DNA of 64,000 nt from Legionella wadsworthii DSM 21896 = ATCC 33877 (GCF_000701265.1 NZ_KL370761.1:1-64000); one strand, 5' to 3'. Counted from the first letter of the stretch, positions 38,931 to 49,124 are shown. Program-made: numbers and translations. The notes: generated by a model not told the origin, from the letters alone.

Positions 38931-40559
38931 GTGGAACACGAAACAATGGAATTTGATGTGATTATCGTCGGTGCAGGTCCGGCGGGATTATCAGCCGCAA
39001 TAAAATTGAAGCAATTGGCCTTAGCCTCACAAAAGGAAATATCAGTTTGTATCCTGGAAAAAGGAGCGCAAGTTGGAGCGCATATTCTTTCAGGGGCTGT
39101 TTTAGAACCCAGAAGTCTTAAAGAACTACTCCCTGATATATGGCAAGATGCGCCGCTTGATACAGCAGTATCCCAGGATATATTCTATTTTTTAACTCAA
39201 AAAAGCTTCTATAAACTTCCTACACCAAAGCCCATGCACAATCAGGGTAATTATATTATTAGTTTAGGAGAGCTTTGCATCTTCCTGGCACAACAAGCCG
39301 AAGCTTTAGGTTGTGAAATCTATCCTGGCTTTGCTGCAGCGCAAGTTCTTTATAATGCGCATAACCAAGTCATCGGCGTTGCAACAGGAAGCGTCGGGCT
39401 CGACAAAAATAAACAAGAAACAAACAATTATCAACCAGGCATGCATTTACTTGCCAAACAAACTTTGTTTGCAGAAGGATGCCGGGGCCAATTAAGCCAA
39501 CAATTAATGGCTCGCTTCCATTTAAGAGATAATGCAAACCCGCAAACCTATGGTCTGGGCATTAAGGAAGTGTGGCAGGTCAAAGAAGAGCAACACAAAC
39601 CGGGTCAAGTGATTCACACGATAGGCTGGCCTATGGATCATGCAACTTATGGAGGTTCATTCATCTATCATTTATCAAAACAAAGAGTGGCTCTTGGTTT
39701 CGTGGTTGGTTTAGATTACAAAAATCCATGGTTAAGTCCTTTTTCTGAGTTTCAACGTTTTAAAACTCATCCTCTCATCCAACCCATACTCACTGGAGGC
39801 GAGCGAATCAGTTATGGTGCACGTGCTCTCAATGAAGGCGGATGGCAATCCTTGCCAAAACTTACCTTCCCTGGTGGCGCTTTAATTGGAGATGGAGCAG
39901 GTTTTTTGAATGTTCCCAAAATCAAAGGCATCCATACTGCCATGAAATCAGGTATTCTTGCAGCAGAAGCATGTTTTGAAAATATTCAGCAAGAAAGCAC
40001 TACCCAATTTGAATTAACTGGATACCAAGAAAAAATAAAGAAATCTTGGTTAGAGAAAGAACTCTATGAGGTACGAAATATTAGACCCGGTTTTAAATAC
40101 GGACTCATCCCAGGTTTAATTAACGCTGCTTTTGAAACTTACATTACACGGGGATTTTCTCCCTGGACCTTGAAGAACCATGCGGATTACAGCACATTAA
40201 TCCCAGCAAACCAATCAAAAAAAATTGATTATCCCAAACCAGATGGCGTGATTACTTTTGATAGGCTTTCTTCGGTTTTTTTATCAAATACCTATCATGA
40301 AGAAAATCAACCGTGTCATCTCATATTAAAAAATCCTCAGTTGGCAATTGATGTCAATTTAAAAATCTATGCATTTCCTGAGGGCCGCTATTGTCCTGCT
40401 GGAGTGTATGAAATCATCGAAGACGAATCAGTTCCTAAGCTACAGATTAATGCGCAAAACTGCATTCACTGTAAAACCTGTGATATAAAAGATCCGCGAC
40501 AAAATATAGTTTGGCATGCACCAGAAGGAGGTGGAGGACCAAATTACATAGGGATGTGA
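38931..40559 (+). CDS. Electron transfer flavoprotein-ubiquinone oxidoreductase
   Basis: ETF-QO passes electrons from acyl-CoA dehydrogenases through ETF to ubiquinone at the inner membrane. The 542 residues use a GTG start with GAGGAG six bases upstream. The FAD motif VIIVGAGPAGLSAA is near the N-terminus, with the GAHILSGAVLEP and YGIGIKEVW-like blocks (here YGLGIKEVW). The C-terminal 4Fe-4S motif CIHCKTCDIKDPRQN is intact. ETF alpha and beta genes are not adjacent. Confidence 0.95.
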   Translation: MEHETMEFDVIIVGAGPAGLSAAIKLKQLALASQKEISVCILEKGAQVGAHILSGAVLEPRSLKELLPDIWQDAPLDTAVSQDIFYFLTQKSFYKLPTPKPMHNQGNYIISLGELCIFLAQQAEALGCEIYPGFAAAQVLYNAHNQVIGVATGSVGLDKNKQETNNYQPGMHLLAKQTLFAEGCRGQLSQQLMARFHLRDNANPQTYGLGIKEVWQVKEEQHKPGQVIHTIGWPMDHATYGGSFIYHLSKQRVALGFVVGLDYKNPWLSPFSEFQRFKTHPLIQPILTGGERISYGARALNEGGWQSLPKLTFPGGALIGDGAGFLNVPKIKGIHTAMKSGILAAEACFENIQQESTTQFELTGYQEKIKKSWLEKELYEVRNIRPGFKYGLIPGLINAAFETYITRGFSPWTLKNHADYSTLIPANQSKKIDYPKPDGVITFDRLSSVFLSNTYHEENQPCHLILKNPQLAIDVNLKIYAFPEGRYCPAGVYEIIEDESVPKLQINAQNCIHCKTCDIKDPRQNIVWHAPEGGGGPNYIGM

Positions 40560-40570
40560 GTAGTTGTATC

Positions 40571-40618
40571 AGGATGAGTCAGAAGATTCCATCTTTATTT
40601 ATTGACTCTGCTCATCCT
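40571..40618 (+). terminator. Hairpin after the ETF-QO gene
   Basis: AGGATGAG at 40571-40578 pairs with CTCATCCT at 40611-40618, with further partial pairing inside the 32-base loop (GTCAGA with CTCTG region). A short T-run (CTTTTG) follows the stem. It lies 12 bases after the stop. Confidence 0.5.
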
Positions 40619-40718
40619 TTTGATGCATTAACCTAAACTGTATACAGAATACCCATATACTTCATCCTCGAACTTTTACAAAACAATCCGAAAAAAAATA
40701 GATTGTTAGAATATTAGC

Positions 40719-41303
40719 TTAAGGCGAAAGTCGTTGTGCCTGCCATTGATTATGACACCAGACATATTCCCAAACATCTGATAGTTCTTCCAGTCTATAA
40801 GCATAAAAAACAAAACGTTCAGGTTGAATCAGTAAACCGCAATATTCTGAGCTCATGGAAATTGGTTTATCCCCTAACGAATCTTCAATTGTCCTACACT
40901 TATCTTCTAAAATATCTTTGCTAGTAATGGATTGCATAGAAGTGGGTGCATAACTTAAAAAACGAATTTGAGCCCAACGGGGATAACTATCCCAATATTT
41001 TTTATTCTCAGCAGTGGTTAAAAAATGGGCTTTTCCTTCGATAATCACTTCTTGTTGCAAAATTTCCATCCAAAAAACAAGACTGACTCTGGGATTATTT
41101 CGTATCTCATTTACTTTACGAGTACCTCTCTGTGTAAAAAATAAAATACCCTCCCTTGAGATCTCCCGAATAGCAACAATACGGCTATGAGGCGCACCAT
41201 CCAACGAGGTAGATGATAATATTGCGTGGTTGGGATTAGGCGCCCCAGCTATTTGTTCATTTGCAAGCCAAATGCTCAATTCAATAAAGGGGTTTGATTG
41301 CAT
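40719..41303 (-). CDS. PdxH-like flavin oxidase
   Basis: The family includes pyridoxamine 5'-phosphate oxidase, which makes PLP with FMN. The 194 residues are shorter at the N-terminus than E. coli PdxH (218). FMN-contact blocks such as SRIVAIREISREGILFFT, GTRKVNEIRNNPRVSLVF and WAQIRFLSYAP are present, and the end RLSP matches. The RLHDRF motif that binds the substrate phosphate is replaced by LEELSDVWEY, so substrate use may differ. A true PdxH elsewhere in the genome is therefore worth checking. Confidence 0.75.
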   Translation of the reverse strand: MQSNPFIELSIWLANEQIAGAPNPNHAILSSTSLDGAPHSRIVAIREISREGILFFTQRGTRKVNEIRNNPRVSLVFWMEILQQEVIIEGKAHFLTTAENKKYWDSYPRWAQIRFLSYAPTSMQSITSKDILEDKCRTIEDSLGDKPISMSSEYCGLLIQPERFVFYAYRLEELSDVWEYVWCHNQWQAQRLSP

Positions 41304-41420
41304 CTGAATTATTCCTTTGATTTAGAAGTAGTTTCTTTAAACAGACCATGTTTGGTATCCAACAAGAACAGAATTAACCGAATCCTATTGAAAAGTTCCA
41401 ATTCAATTAATAGAAATTCT

Positions 41421-42032
41421 TTAGTTTTTCTGTGCAAGCCATACTGTCGCCTCTCCGCAATTAGGGTCGCGAACATTGTAAACTAAAATTTTAAAATGGT
41501 TTTGCTGTAGAATGGTTTCATATTCTTGAGGAGCAAGTGAAGCATGGTATAAATCTATCCCTCCATTTTCACCCCAAACTTCCCCTGATTCATCTCCCGA
41601 AGTAAAAAGTAGTAGACCTTTTGGTTTGACCAATGAAGTAATTAAAGGCAAAGTTCGTCTTTGATCGGTTGGTGTTAAATGAAAAAAACTATGCCAGGCA
41701 ATCACTACATCAAATTGATTTGTGAATTTCATCGTACGCATGTCGTCTAAGATCCACTGAGCATTGGGAAAATTACGCTTACAGCGTTCTATCATTTTTT
41801 CACTGGCATCTACACCCGTTAACGCATAGCCTGTTTCAATTAAAAATCGAGCAATGGGTTCACCAGTACCACAGCCAATATCTAATATCTGACCTCCATG
41901 AGGAAAATACAGCTTTATTTGATGCAAATAGAACTGTTCCATTTTGAGTTCTTTACACCGATGGGCATCAAACCAATGTACCATTTCATTATATGCTTCA
42001 TAAACTTTAGTTTTATTGGATCTTTTCATCAT
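41421..42032 (-). CDS. Class I SAM-dependent methyltransferase
   Basis: This is a 203-residue protein with the SAM-binding signature ILDIGCGTGEPIARFL (about 53-69), then VDASEKMIERCK (motif II) and FDVVIAWHSFFHL (motif IV-like). It is of the type 11/25 small-molecule methyltransferase group; the substrate is unknown. It is monocistronic, preceding the effector-like genes but not clearly linked to them. Confidence 0.8.
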   Translation of the reverse strand: MMKRSNKTKVYEAYNEMVHWFDAHRCKELKMEQFYLHQIKLYFPHGGQILDIGCGTGEPIARFLIETGYALTGVDASEKMIERCKRNFPNAQWILDDMRTMKFTNQFDVVIAWHSFFHLTPTDQRRTLPLITSLVKPKGLLLFTSGDESGEVWGENGGIDLYHASLAPQEYETILQQNHFKILVYNVRDPNCGEATVWLAQKN

Positions 42033-42103
42033 CTATCATGTTCAATACATAAATGCCGTTTAAAGGAAACACGAGGCATCCTCATAAATCTTAAATGAAT
42101 GTT

Positions 42104-44074
42104 CTATGACATTCCTGATGGCCCGTCTATTTTAAATACATCACCTTCTTCCTCTTCTCGAGGAACTATATCCTGCAGGGCGGATTTATAAACTGTAGAA
42201 TATTGAAGTAAAGAATCAGATAGTTTTTTATCCTGGACAATACCTACTTTTTTGGACCAACCCTCAGGAACTAAAGAGATAAAAAACTTGACTGCCTCAG
42301 CCAGTGCTCGCCATAAAGAAGAATCACTACCCATTGCATCATGGGAAAGACTTATTAATTCACGATTAATATTAACCAACTCATTGACCTCTTCTTGCTT
42401 CAATAAAAGATTTCTTTTATGACATAGCGCTGCAATCTGGGTTAAAGTATCCAATTTGCCTGGATCCATATTGTTCAGGGCATTTGCATCTGTAGGATCT
42501 ACAATGGCATCTAGTCTTTTTATAATTGTTTTCAGTGCTTTTTGAAGTTCAGGATCTTCTTGTTCATTGCAAGCCATTTCAAGCATCATATGATAATTAT
42601 GATATTCCCTAACCGCTTCAGACTTAAATGCCTCAGCAGCATTTACCTGAATGTTATTTTCAATTTGTTTTTTCAAATCGTTATAACAAAAGAAACGAGC
42701 TTCAATTCCTGATACGTGCTTACATTGAGCCAGGGAATCCAAAAATGTTTGCATTAAAACTTGTTTTGCCTTCAACTGCTCGACTCTTTGATCTAATTGA
42801 TCGGAATCTATTTGATCCAGTGAATTATCTGGCTCTTTGTCTTCAAAAAAAATCTTTCTGAGATTCTCTTTTAATGCATCATCTAATGCGGGATTATCGG
42901 TTATTTCTTGAAAATACTCCAATTTGCGTCGATGCAACTCTATAGACCTATCTAAAAATCCACCAGGAGCCAAATATTCGTTATAGTAATCTATCAGTTG
43001 AAGCTGACGCCATGCTTGATCTGCAGCTGCCGTCCCTTCTTTTATTGCAAGAATTTGTTTCGACACCACTGGAGCAACGCCCCATAAACGAGCTGCCATA
43101 AGGTTTTTAATACGGTTAAAATCTGTTAGAGCCAGGGAGGTTTGCGAAGGACTAATAATCACATGATGATCCCGATCAGAACCAGTCTGTGGTTCAATAT
43201 CCACTACAGTGATTCCCTTTTCTATGCTTTCTCGAGATTTCATGTGACTGATATCTCCATCATAGATGGTAACAAAATCAAGCATTCCTCGTGCTGCATC
43301 TCCTTCCCGCTTTGAATCAGCGATTATTTCTTCGCCAGTTTGCGGATCACGTTTTGTGTGTGCATAGGTTATATCTTTGCTGTACTTGGCAGCGGCCTTG
43401 GAGACGAAGTCCATTGCCTGAATTTCAGGATATTTAGCAGGATCATCCCACATATTCCTATCAATTTTATCATTCTGCTCATTAAATTTATTGCGGGTAT
43501 TTGCATCATATCCCGAAAGCAATAAATCAGGACTAGATGCCATAAGATCATTCCAGCTGGTTACTCTTTTTACTGTGGCTCTATAAATGTTGAGCCAATC
43601 TTTGTTCCTTTTGATGGCATTATTTGCATCTAAATGACCAGTAACCGCTTGTACTTGAATTCTTTCTTTAGGATTTTTGCGCTCAATAGAGAAATTTGTA
43701 ACCATCCCGCCCTTGTTGTACCCAGAACCGTCGAGCCTACTGTTCTCTCGCCTTGCTATTTGGGGGTTACCGTCAATACGTAAATCCAATTCTTTTTTAT
43801 AAATGACAAAAGTAGCCATTCCTGTGGTTGGGAAAACTTGAGTATCCAATTTAGTATGGGTCGGCATCTGACTTAAACATCTTACCTCATACTTTTCTTG
43901 CGGAAAAAATCGTTCTAGCTGCTCTTGCGTATTTCTGAAGTGAGCTTCCTGACAGTTTATCACAAAGAAATCAGCATCATCCTCTACGAAAAGTTCAGCA
44001 ATTGATTGGGAAGCGGTTAGTCCAAGTGTGTCGTTTCCGCAGTTTGCTGTTAGAGATCGATATTTAAAAGGCAT
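42104..44074 (-). CDS. EEP (DNase I-like) domain protein, effector candidate
   Basis: This 656-residue protein lacks a signal peptide. The first ~310 residues show the endonuclease/exonuclease/phosphatase pattern: CQE (Glu43, metal), GHLD at 146-149, SGYDANTR at 187-194 (GDxN-like), LDFVTIYDG about 265 and SDRDHH at 299-304 (SDH-like). This fits a DNase I-fold enzyme such as a phosphoinositide or nucleotide phosphatase. The second half (about 330-630) is helical with coiled-coil segments. The last ~18 residues include REEEEGDVFKIDG, an acidic block like the Dot/Icm E-block. AAGGAG precedes the start. An effector role is inference. Confidence 0.7.
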   Translation of the reverse strand: MPFKYRSLTANCGNDTLGLTASQSIAELFVEDDADFFVINCQEAHFRNTQEQLERFFPQEKYEVRCLSQMPTHTKLDTQVFPTTGMATFVIYKKELDLRIDGNPQIARRENSRLDGSGYNKGGMVTNFSIERKNPKERIQVQAVTGHLDANNAIKRNKDWLNIYRATVKRVTSWNDLMASSPDLLLSGYDANTRNKFNEQNDKIDRNMWDDPAKYPEIQAMDFVSKAAAKYSKDITYAHTKRDPQTGEEIIADSKREGDAARGMLDFVTIYDGDISHMKSRESIEKGITVVDIEPQTGSDRDHHVIISPSQTSLALTDFNRIKNLMAARLWGVAPVVSKQILAIKEGTAAADQAWRQLQLIDYYNEYLAPGGFLDRSIELHRRKLEYFQEITDNPALDDALKENLRKIFFEDKEPDNSLDQIDSDQLDQRVEQLKAKQVLMQTFLDSLAQCKHVSGIEARFFCYNDLKKQIENNIQVNAAEAFKSEAVREYHNYHMMLEMACNEQEDPELQKALKTIIKRLDAIVDPTDANALNNMDPGKLDTLTQIAALCHKRNLLLKQEEVNELVNINRELISLSHDAMGSDSSLWRALAEAVKFFISLVPEGWSKKVGIVQDKKLSDSLLQYSTVYKSALQDIVPREEEEGDVFKIDGPSGMS

Positions 44075-44233
44075 GGAAAAAAACTCCTTTATTGCTCGAT
44101 CATAGGTTAATGGATATATTAATTATAGATCACAGCCAATCATACTAAGTAAAGTTTCTTGAATTCAAAATTGTATCGTCAATAAAACAATTTCCCATCA
44201 TTATATCTAATAATAATGTTCCTTGATAGTTAT

Positions 44234-45313
44234 TTAACCAACTATTGGCGTCAATAATTCCTCTGATTGTATGGTGACATGACGATTGTGATAATCCGCT
44301 ACTGCGTCAAATATTTGTTCTACTTCTCCTTTTTCCATAAAGAAACTTTGAAAGGCTAAAGGATAAGTGAAGAACATCTCTTTTTTAGAAAGGGGTGTAT
44401 GGTTTTCTAATGATTGTAATAACCTTTTTAATAAAGAAATTTTATTTTGGCATTGTCCGTTTTCTAGATCTCTTTCCGATAGCAAGCTCAATTTATACTG
44501 AATAATGCGTGAAAGAAAAGGCTTAATCTCTTCCATATCCATTGTGCGAATGACTGCGGTATAATCATGGCAAGTAAACAATCTATGATGTTTGGGTACT
44601 TCTTCTTCAAAAGATTTTAATTTTACTAATTCTTTTTGATTTGCACGTGCATCTTCTTCAAGACTGGGTTTATTTAAATGAAGCCATCCTTTTATGGTTT
44701 TCTTCAATGAATTAGGCGCCATATGCCACAAGATATTTATTCCAGTTAACAAAACTGCAGTCAATGAAAAGAACATACCTACAATGGGTGCAATTGGAAA
44801 AAGCAAGGTAAAAGCAACTGCACCCAAAGCAGCAGTTAATAATGCAGCAATAAATAAATGATTCAATGAAGCCTGTATATAATGCATTCGTTGAATACTT
44901 TTATTGGGGCATTCCAATGCTCTATATAAGTTGATTCCAAACATGGCGGTCTGATGAATCAAAGCTACAATTAAGCTGCTGAGAAAAAACCACGCACCTG
45001 CTGCAAAACTCAAATTAAGAATCGTTGAGATCGCTGCTCCATAAAGAGAAACGCTTGCTAAAACAGCACACACAGTAGAAGTAGCAAAAAGAAACCAGCG
45101 ATCCAGATTACGGTTACTGGATTTAACCAGTTGGTACCCATTGATTATTGCATTAATAGTTAATAAGAGGCCGATAAACGGCAACATAATATAATATAAG
45201 GGAGATATTCGAAACATGGCTGATAATCTAGTATCAACCATTGTAGTAAATAAAGCCAGTTCCTGAGTTTCTCTAATGTATGTAATCGCTTTTTGTAAGT
45301 GAGAAACAAACAT
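44234..45313 (-). CDS. Polytopic membrane protein, possibly a secreted effector
   Basis: The start at 45313 has AGGTGG upstream and gives 359 residues; the 11 preceding residues have no support. The N-terminal half (about 25-205) holds five or six hydrophobic segments (LLLTINAI, CAVLASVSLYGAA, WFFLSSLIVALI, FIAALLTAALGAVAFTLLF, GMFFSLTAVLLTGI). The C-terminal ~155 residues are soluble and charged. No family was recognised. Its length, isolation next to an effector-like gene and lack of homology cues suit a Legionella-specific protein, either an inner-membrane protein or a membrane-inserting effector. Confidence 0.6.
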   Translation of the reverse strand: MFVSHLQKAITYIRETQELALFTTMVDTRLSAMFRISPLYYIMLPFIGLLLTINAIINGYQLVKSSNRNLDRWFLFATSTVCAVLASVSLYGAAISTILNLSFAAGAWFFLSSLIVALIHQTAMFGINLYRALECPNKSIQRMHYIQASLNHLFIAALLTAALGAVAFTLLFPIAPIVGMFFSLTAVLLTGINILWHMAPNSLKKTIKGWLHLNKPSLEEDARANQKELVKLKSFEEEVPKHHRLFTCHDYTAVIRTMDMEEIKPFLSRIIQYKLSLLSERDLENGQCQNKISLLKRLLQSLENHTPLSKKEMFFTYPLAFQSFFMEKGEVEQIFDAVADYHNRHVTIQSEELLTPIVG

Positions 45314-45580
45314 AAGCCACCTAACTATTATTATTATTCCATTCATTATTTTGCACGGGGTACAATGTCATTATAATTCGGGTACACCGCACATTGATTG
45401 TTTTATACCTTATCTATTCTAAATACATGAGCAAATCATCATCGCCATGAAATTCCACAATGCCAATTCCAACAAGAAAAAAATAAATCATTCCATAATT
45501 TAGAACTAGGTAAGAAAAAAGTTATAACCAGAAATTTTATTTTACAAAACCCCCAGTTATAACATTTTTTATAATCCCAG

Positions 45581-47074
45581 TTACTGTCGTAAATGGGGGA
45601 ATAAAATGACGTCTCTTATTGATTGAGAGTTGGTGAATAACATAACTAATCGATCAATTCCTATACCTTCACCCGCCGTAGGAGGTAATCCATATTCTAG
45701 AGCTTCTATATAGTCACTGTCGAAATGCATTGCTTCCAAATCACCCGCATCTTTTTCTTCAACTTGTTTACGAAAACGCTCCGATTGATCTTCAGCATCG
45801 TTCAACTCAGAAAATCCATTAGCAATCTCGCGACCTGCAATAAAAAATTCAAAACGATCAGTCACTTCTGAATCGCTATCATTTCTTCTTGCTAGAGGAG
45901 AAATCTCAGTAGGATATCCTGTGATAAATGTAGGTTGAAATAATTGGTGCTCCACGGTTTCTTCAAATAATATAATTTGCAACTTACCTAAACCATCAGT
46001 CTCTTTGAAAGGAAATCCTTTTTTCTGCAATATCTCCCGACAACTAACTACACTTTCAAGCTGCTGTGGTTCAATTTCTGGATGATAATGTAAAATGGCT
46101 TCTTTGACCGTCATTCGCGCAAATGGTTTATCAAAGTCAAGAATTTGACCCTGATATTCAATTTGACGTTTTTCTAAAACTGAATCACAGAGGAACTGCA
46201 TCAGTTTTTCTGTAAAATCCATTAAATCGTTATAATCTGCATAAGCCTGATAAAATTCAACCATAGTAAATTCAGGATTATGGCGAGTCGAGATTCCCTC
46301 ATTCCTGAAATTACGATTAATTTCATAGACGCGCTCAAATCCTCCGACCACAAGACGTTTCAAATAAAGCTCAGGAGCAATGCGTAAATACATCGTCATA
46401 TCTAAAGTATGATGATGGGTTACAAAAGGACGGGCCATAGCACCACCGGGTATGGGATGCATCATGGGCGTTTCTACTTCAAGAAAATAATGTTTGTCCA
46501 TAAACTGTCGAAATGCCTGAATCAATCGTGAACGGGTTAGAAATGTAACACGGCTTTCATCATTGGCAATTAAATCCACATAACGCTTACGATATTTTAA
46601 TTCCTGATCTGCCAGACCATGAAATTTATCAGGTAACGGCCGCAGAGATTTAGTTAACAATTCGATACTTTCTGCATTTACAGTGAGTTCGCCCGTGTTT
46701 GTTTTAAATAACTCTCCTTGGACTCCAACAATATCCCCCAAATCCCAATGTTTGAACTCTTCATATTGCTCAGGTAGATCATTGGCTCGAATATACACTT
46801 GAAGTCGGCCCGACATATCTTGGATATGGAAGAAACTCGCCTTACCCATAATTCGTCTCAATACGATACGGCCAGCTACAGAAACCTTGACATGTTTTAG
46901 AGATAATGTCTCTTTATCAAAAGAATCATAATCGTGGATGATCTCTTGAGATAAATGTTCACGACGAAAACGGTTTGGAAAATTAAAACCTTTCGTACGT
47001 AATTCAGCTAATTTTTGTTTACGGATTAAATAAACTTCACTCTCATCAAGATGTTCTATTTGCTCTTCACTCAT
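45581..47074 (-). CDS. lysS: Lysine-tRNA ligase (class II)
   Basis: LysS charges tRNA-Lys. The 497 residues show the OB-fold N-terminal domain ([23 protein letters not shown]) and the three class II motifs: motif 1 around [16 protein letters not shown], motif 2 with [20 protein letters not shown], and motif 3 with [12 protein letters not shown] near the C-terminus. The start overlaps the prfB end by eight bases, an order conserved in many proteobacteria. Confidence 0.97.
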   Translation of the reverse strand: MSEEQIEHLDESEVYLIRKQKLAELRTKGFNFPNRFRREHLSQEIIHDYDSFDKETLSLKHVKVSVAGRIVLRRIMGKASFFHIQDMSGRLQVYIRANDLPEQYEEFKHWDLGDIVGVQGELFKTNTGELTVNAESIELLTKSLRPLPDKFHGLADQELKYRKRYVDLIANDESRVTFLTRSRLIQAFRQFMDKHYFLEVETPMMHPIPGGAMARPFVTHHHTLDMTMYLRIAPELYLKRLVVGGFERVYEINRNFRNEGISTRHNPEFTMVEFYQAYADYNDLMDFTEKLMQFLCDSVLEKRQIEYQGQILDFDKPFARMTVKEAILHYHPEIEPQQLESVVSCREILQKKGFPFKETDGLGKLQIILFEETVEHQLFQPTFITGYPTEISPLARRNDSDSEVTDRFEFFIAGREIANGFSELNDAEDQSERFRKQVEEKDAGDLEAMHFDSDYIEALEYGLPPTAGEGIGIDRLVMLFTNSQSIRDVILFPHLRQ

Positions 47075-48177
47075 GCTGCCCTACTCCTGCCTTTAAACTG
47101 GCTTCAATGAACTGATCCAATGCACCGTCCAATACAGCTTGTGTATTGCTCGTTTCAACGCCGGTGCGTAGATCTTTTATACGGGATTGATCCAAAACGT
47201 AAGAACGAATCTGAGATCCCCAACCTATATCTGATTTACTGGCTTCCAATGCTTGTTGCTCTGCATTTTTCTTTTGCATCTCCAACTCATACAATTTTGC
47301 TCTAAGCTGTTTCATTGCCTGATCTTTATTACGATGTTGGCTCCGATCATTTTGGCATTGTACTACAATACCGCTTGGTTCATGAGTAATACGCACTGCT
47401 GAGTCAGTCCGGTTAACGTGCTGCCCTCCGGCTCCAGATGCACGATAAGTATCAATTCGTAAATCAGCAGGGTTTATTTCTATATCAATATCATCATCCA
47501 CTTCGGGGGATAGAAATACGGCTGCAAAAGAGGTATGCCTTCTATTACCCGAATCGAAAGGAGATTTACGGACTAATCGGTGCACCCCGCTTTCGGTACG
47601 AAGCCATCCGAAAGCATATTCTCCTTTAAAATAAATTGTGGCGCTTTTAATGCCTGCAACTTCACCAGGGGAGCATTCTATTAGCTCGGTTGTAAAACCA
47701 TGTTGCTCTCCCCAACGTAAATACATGCGCAATAACATTTCTGCCCAATCCTGAGCTTCGGTACCGCCTGAACCTGATTGTATATCCAAATAAGCATTTG
47801 AATTATCCATTTTGCCGGAAAACATACGTCGAAATTCCAGATCTGCAACTTTTTGCTCAACAGAGTGCAATTCATCGCCAATTTCATTGATGGTTTGTTC
47901 GTCGCCTTCTTCTTTCGCAATATCGAATAATTCGCTTAAATCGTTGATGGATTGACTTAATTGACTCAATGTAGAAACAACTGCCTCTAGCTGTGTTCTT
48001 TCACGTCCTAATGCTTGGGCTACGTCAGGATTATCCCAAACGTTCGAAGATTCCAATTCTCGAACAACCTCTTCCAGACGTTCAGTTTTCGCGTCAAAGT
48101 CAAAGGTACCCCCTAAGCGCTTCTACCCGCTTATTCAATTCCACCAGATTAAGATTAATTTGGTTTACTTCTAACAT
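47067..48177 (-). CDS. prfB: Peptide chain release factor 2 (programmed +1 frameshift)
   Basis: RF2 terminates translation at UGA and UAA. The gene is in two frames: a 25-codon first part from ATG 48177 ends at TGA 48102-48100, and the remaining 344 residues continue in the +1 frame, giving 369 residues. The frameshift site has the standard elements (SD-like AGGGGG, then CTT TGA C). The main body shows the [15 protein letters not shown] block, the tripeptide SPF region, and the catalytic GGQ in [13 protein letters not shown]. Annotating only the second frame would lose the N-terminus. Confidence 0.97.
48099..48114 (-). promoter_or_regulatory. prfB: prfB programmed +1 frameshift signal
   Basis: On the minus strand the sequence reads AGG GGG TAC CTT TGA C: an internal Shine-Dalgarno AGGGGG, a three-base spacer, and the slippery CTT before the in-frame TGA. 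When RF2 is scarce the ribosome slips +1 to read GAC and makes full RF2. It is near identical to the E. coli site. Confidence 0.95.
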
Positions 48178-48340
48178 ACTTATCTCTTAAAAAAATTAAT
48201 AGGCCCATAGTGAGTCATATTATCTTAAATGGACTTCTCATTCCTGGTCTTTCAGGAACAGTGTAGGGTATGTACAGAATTTAATATGACTAATTATGTC
48301 TGTAAAAAAACAAGCATGGGATTTTACCGTGAAAGACGGT

Positions 48341-48367
48341 AAAAAAACAGCTATGAAGTTTCATAGC
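48341..48367 (-). terminator. fliA terminator hairpin
   Basis: GCTATGAA at 48350-48357 pairs with TTCATAGC at 48360-48367; the two-base separation means the terminal pairs open into the loop. Read from fliA, the stem is followed at once by TG and then a run of seven T (48341-48347). It sits 38 bases after the fliA stop. A second small stem, TTTTACCGT with ACGGTAAAA, lies at 48322-48344. Confidence 0.6.
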
Positions 48368-48404
48368 CCGTAATTTTCTCTTTATAAAATCACAAGAACC
48401 CATT

Positions 48405-49124
48405 TTATTCCGGTAAGCGTGATTGAATACGGTGAATGGCCTGACTAAGAATTTGAGATACCCGAGACTCACTTACCTCAATCACTTCTCCGATTTCTTT
48501 TAAATTCAAATCTTGTTCATAGTATAAAGAAAGAACCATCCTTTCTTTCGGAGGCAACCCCCGGATTACCTCGGATAAGCGGCGCATCAAATCGCTGTGA
48601 AATACATTGACATGAGGTTCAGTAGAAGTATAACTCTCTTCACCACCTTGTAGGGCGTCGTCAGTAACTCCCAAATCATCAAACCCGTACAAATGACTAC
48701 TTACTGAGTCTTGAAGCATTTCATGATATTCAGCCAGGGGTATGCCAAGCTCCGCAGCAATTTCTGCATCTTTAGCTTCTCTTCCCAGTCGATGCTCTAC
48801 GTTTTTGACTGCTTCAGATATCATTCTGGAGTTACGATGCACTGAGCGAGGAACCCAATCATTACGCCGAACTTCATCGAGCATATATCCTCGAATACGA
48901 ATTCCGGCATACGTTTCAAAGGACGCCCCCTTGGACGAATCGTAATGTTTTGTTGCTTCCAGCAACCCGAGCATTCCTGCTTGAATTAAATCATCCAGCT
49001 GTACACTTTGCGGCAAACGACCCAATAAGTGATGTGCTATGCGTTTAACCAATATGGCATGAGTTTTTACCAGCGTTTCTTGAATTTGCTGATTCACTTT
49101 GCTATAAGCAGCCAAAGCATCCAC
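48405..49124 (-). CDS. fliA: Flagellar sigma factor sigma-28
   Basis: FliA directs transcription of late flagellar genes and, in Legionella, some virulence traits. The start is set to GTG 49124, with AAGGAG six bases upstream and 239 residues; an ORF nine codons longer has no such site. Regions 2 (LDDLIQAGMLGLLEA, SFETYAGIRIRGYMLDEVR), 3 and 4 (LPPKERMVLSLYYEQDLNLKEIGEV) are intact. It follows fleN but no motA/motB genes follow it here. Confidence 0.95.
   Translation of the reverse strand: MDALAAYSKVNQQIQETLVKTHAILVKRIAHHLLGRLPQSVQLDDLIQAGMLGLLEATKHYDSSKGASFETYAGIRIRGYMLDEVRRNDWVPRSVHRNSRMISEAVKNVEHRLGREAKDAEIAAELGIPLAEYHEMLQDSVSSHLYGFDDLGVTDDALQGGEESYTSTEPHVNVFHSDLMRRLSEVIRGLPPKERMVLSLYYEQDLNLKEIGEVIEVSESRVSQILSQAIHRIQSRLPE

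Noticed and set aside
44107..44122. Tandem TTAA boxes upstream of the EEP effector candidate, resembling a PmrA site
   Set aside because: The spacing between the TTAA cores is 12 bases, while PmrA sites expect about 11, and the flanking bases match poorly. In AT-rich DNA such pairs are common.
47681..47920. Open frame inside prfB and several others of 60-95 codons opposite tRNA-ligase genes
   Set aside because: They are shadow frames of well-supported genes, with no ribosome binding site or plausible composition.
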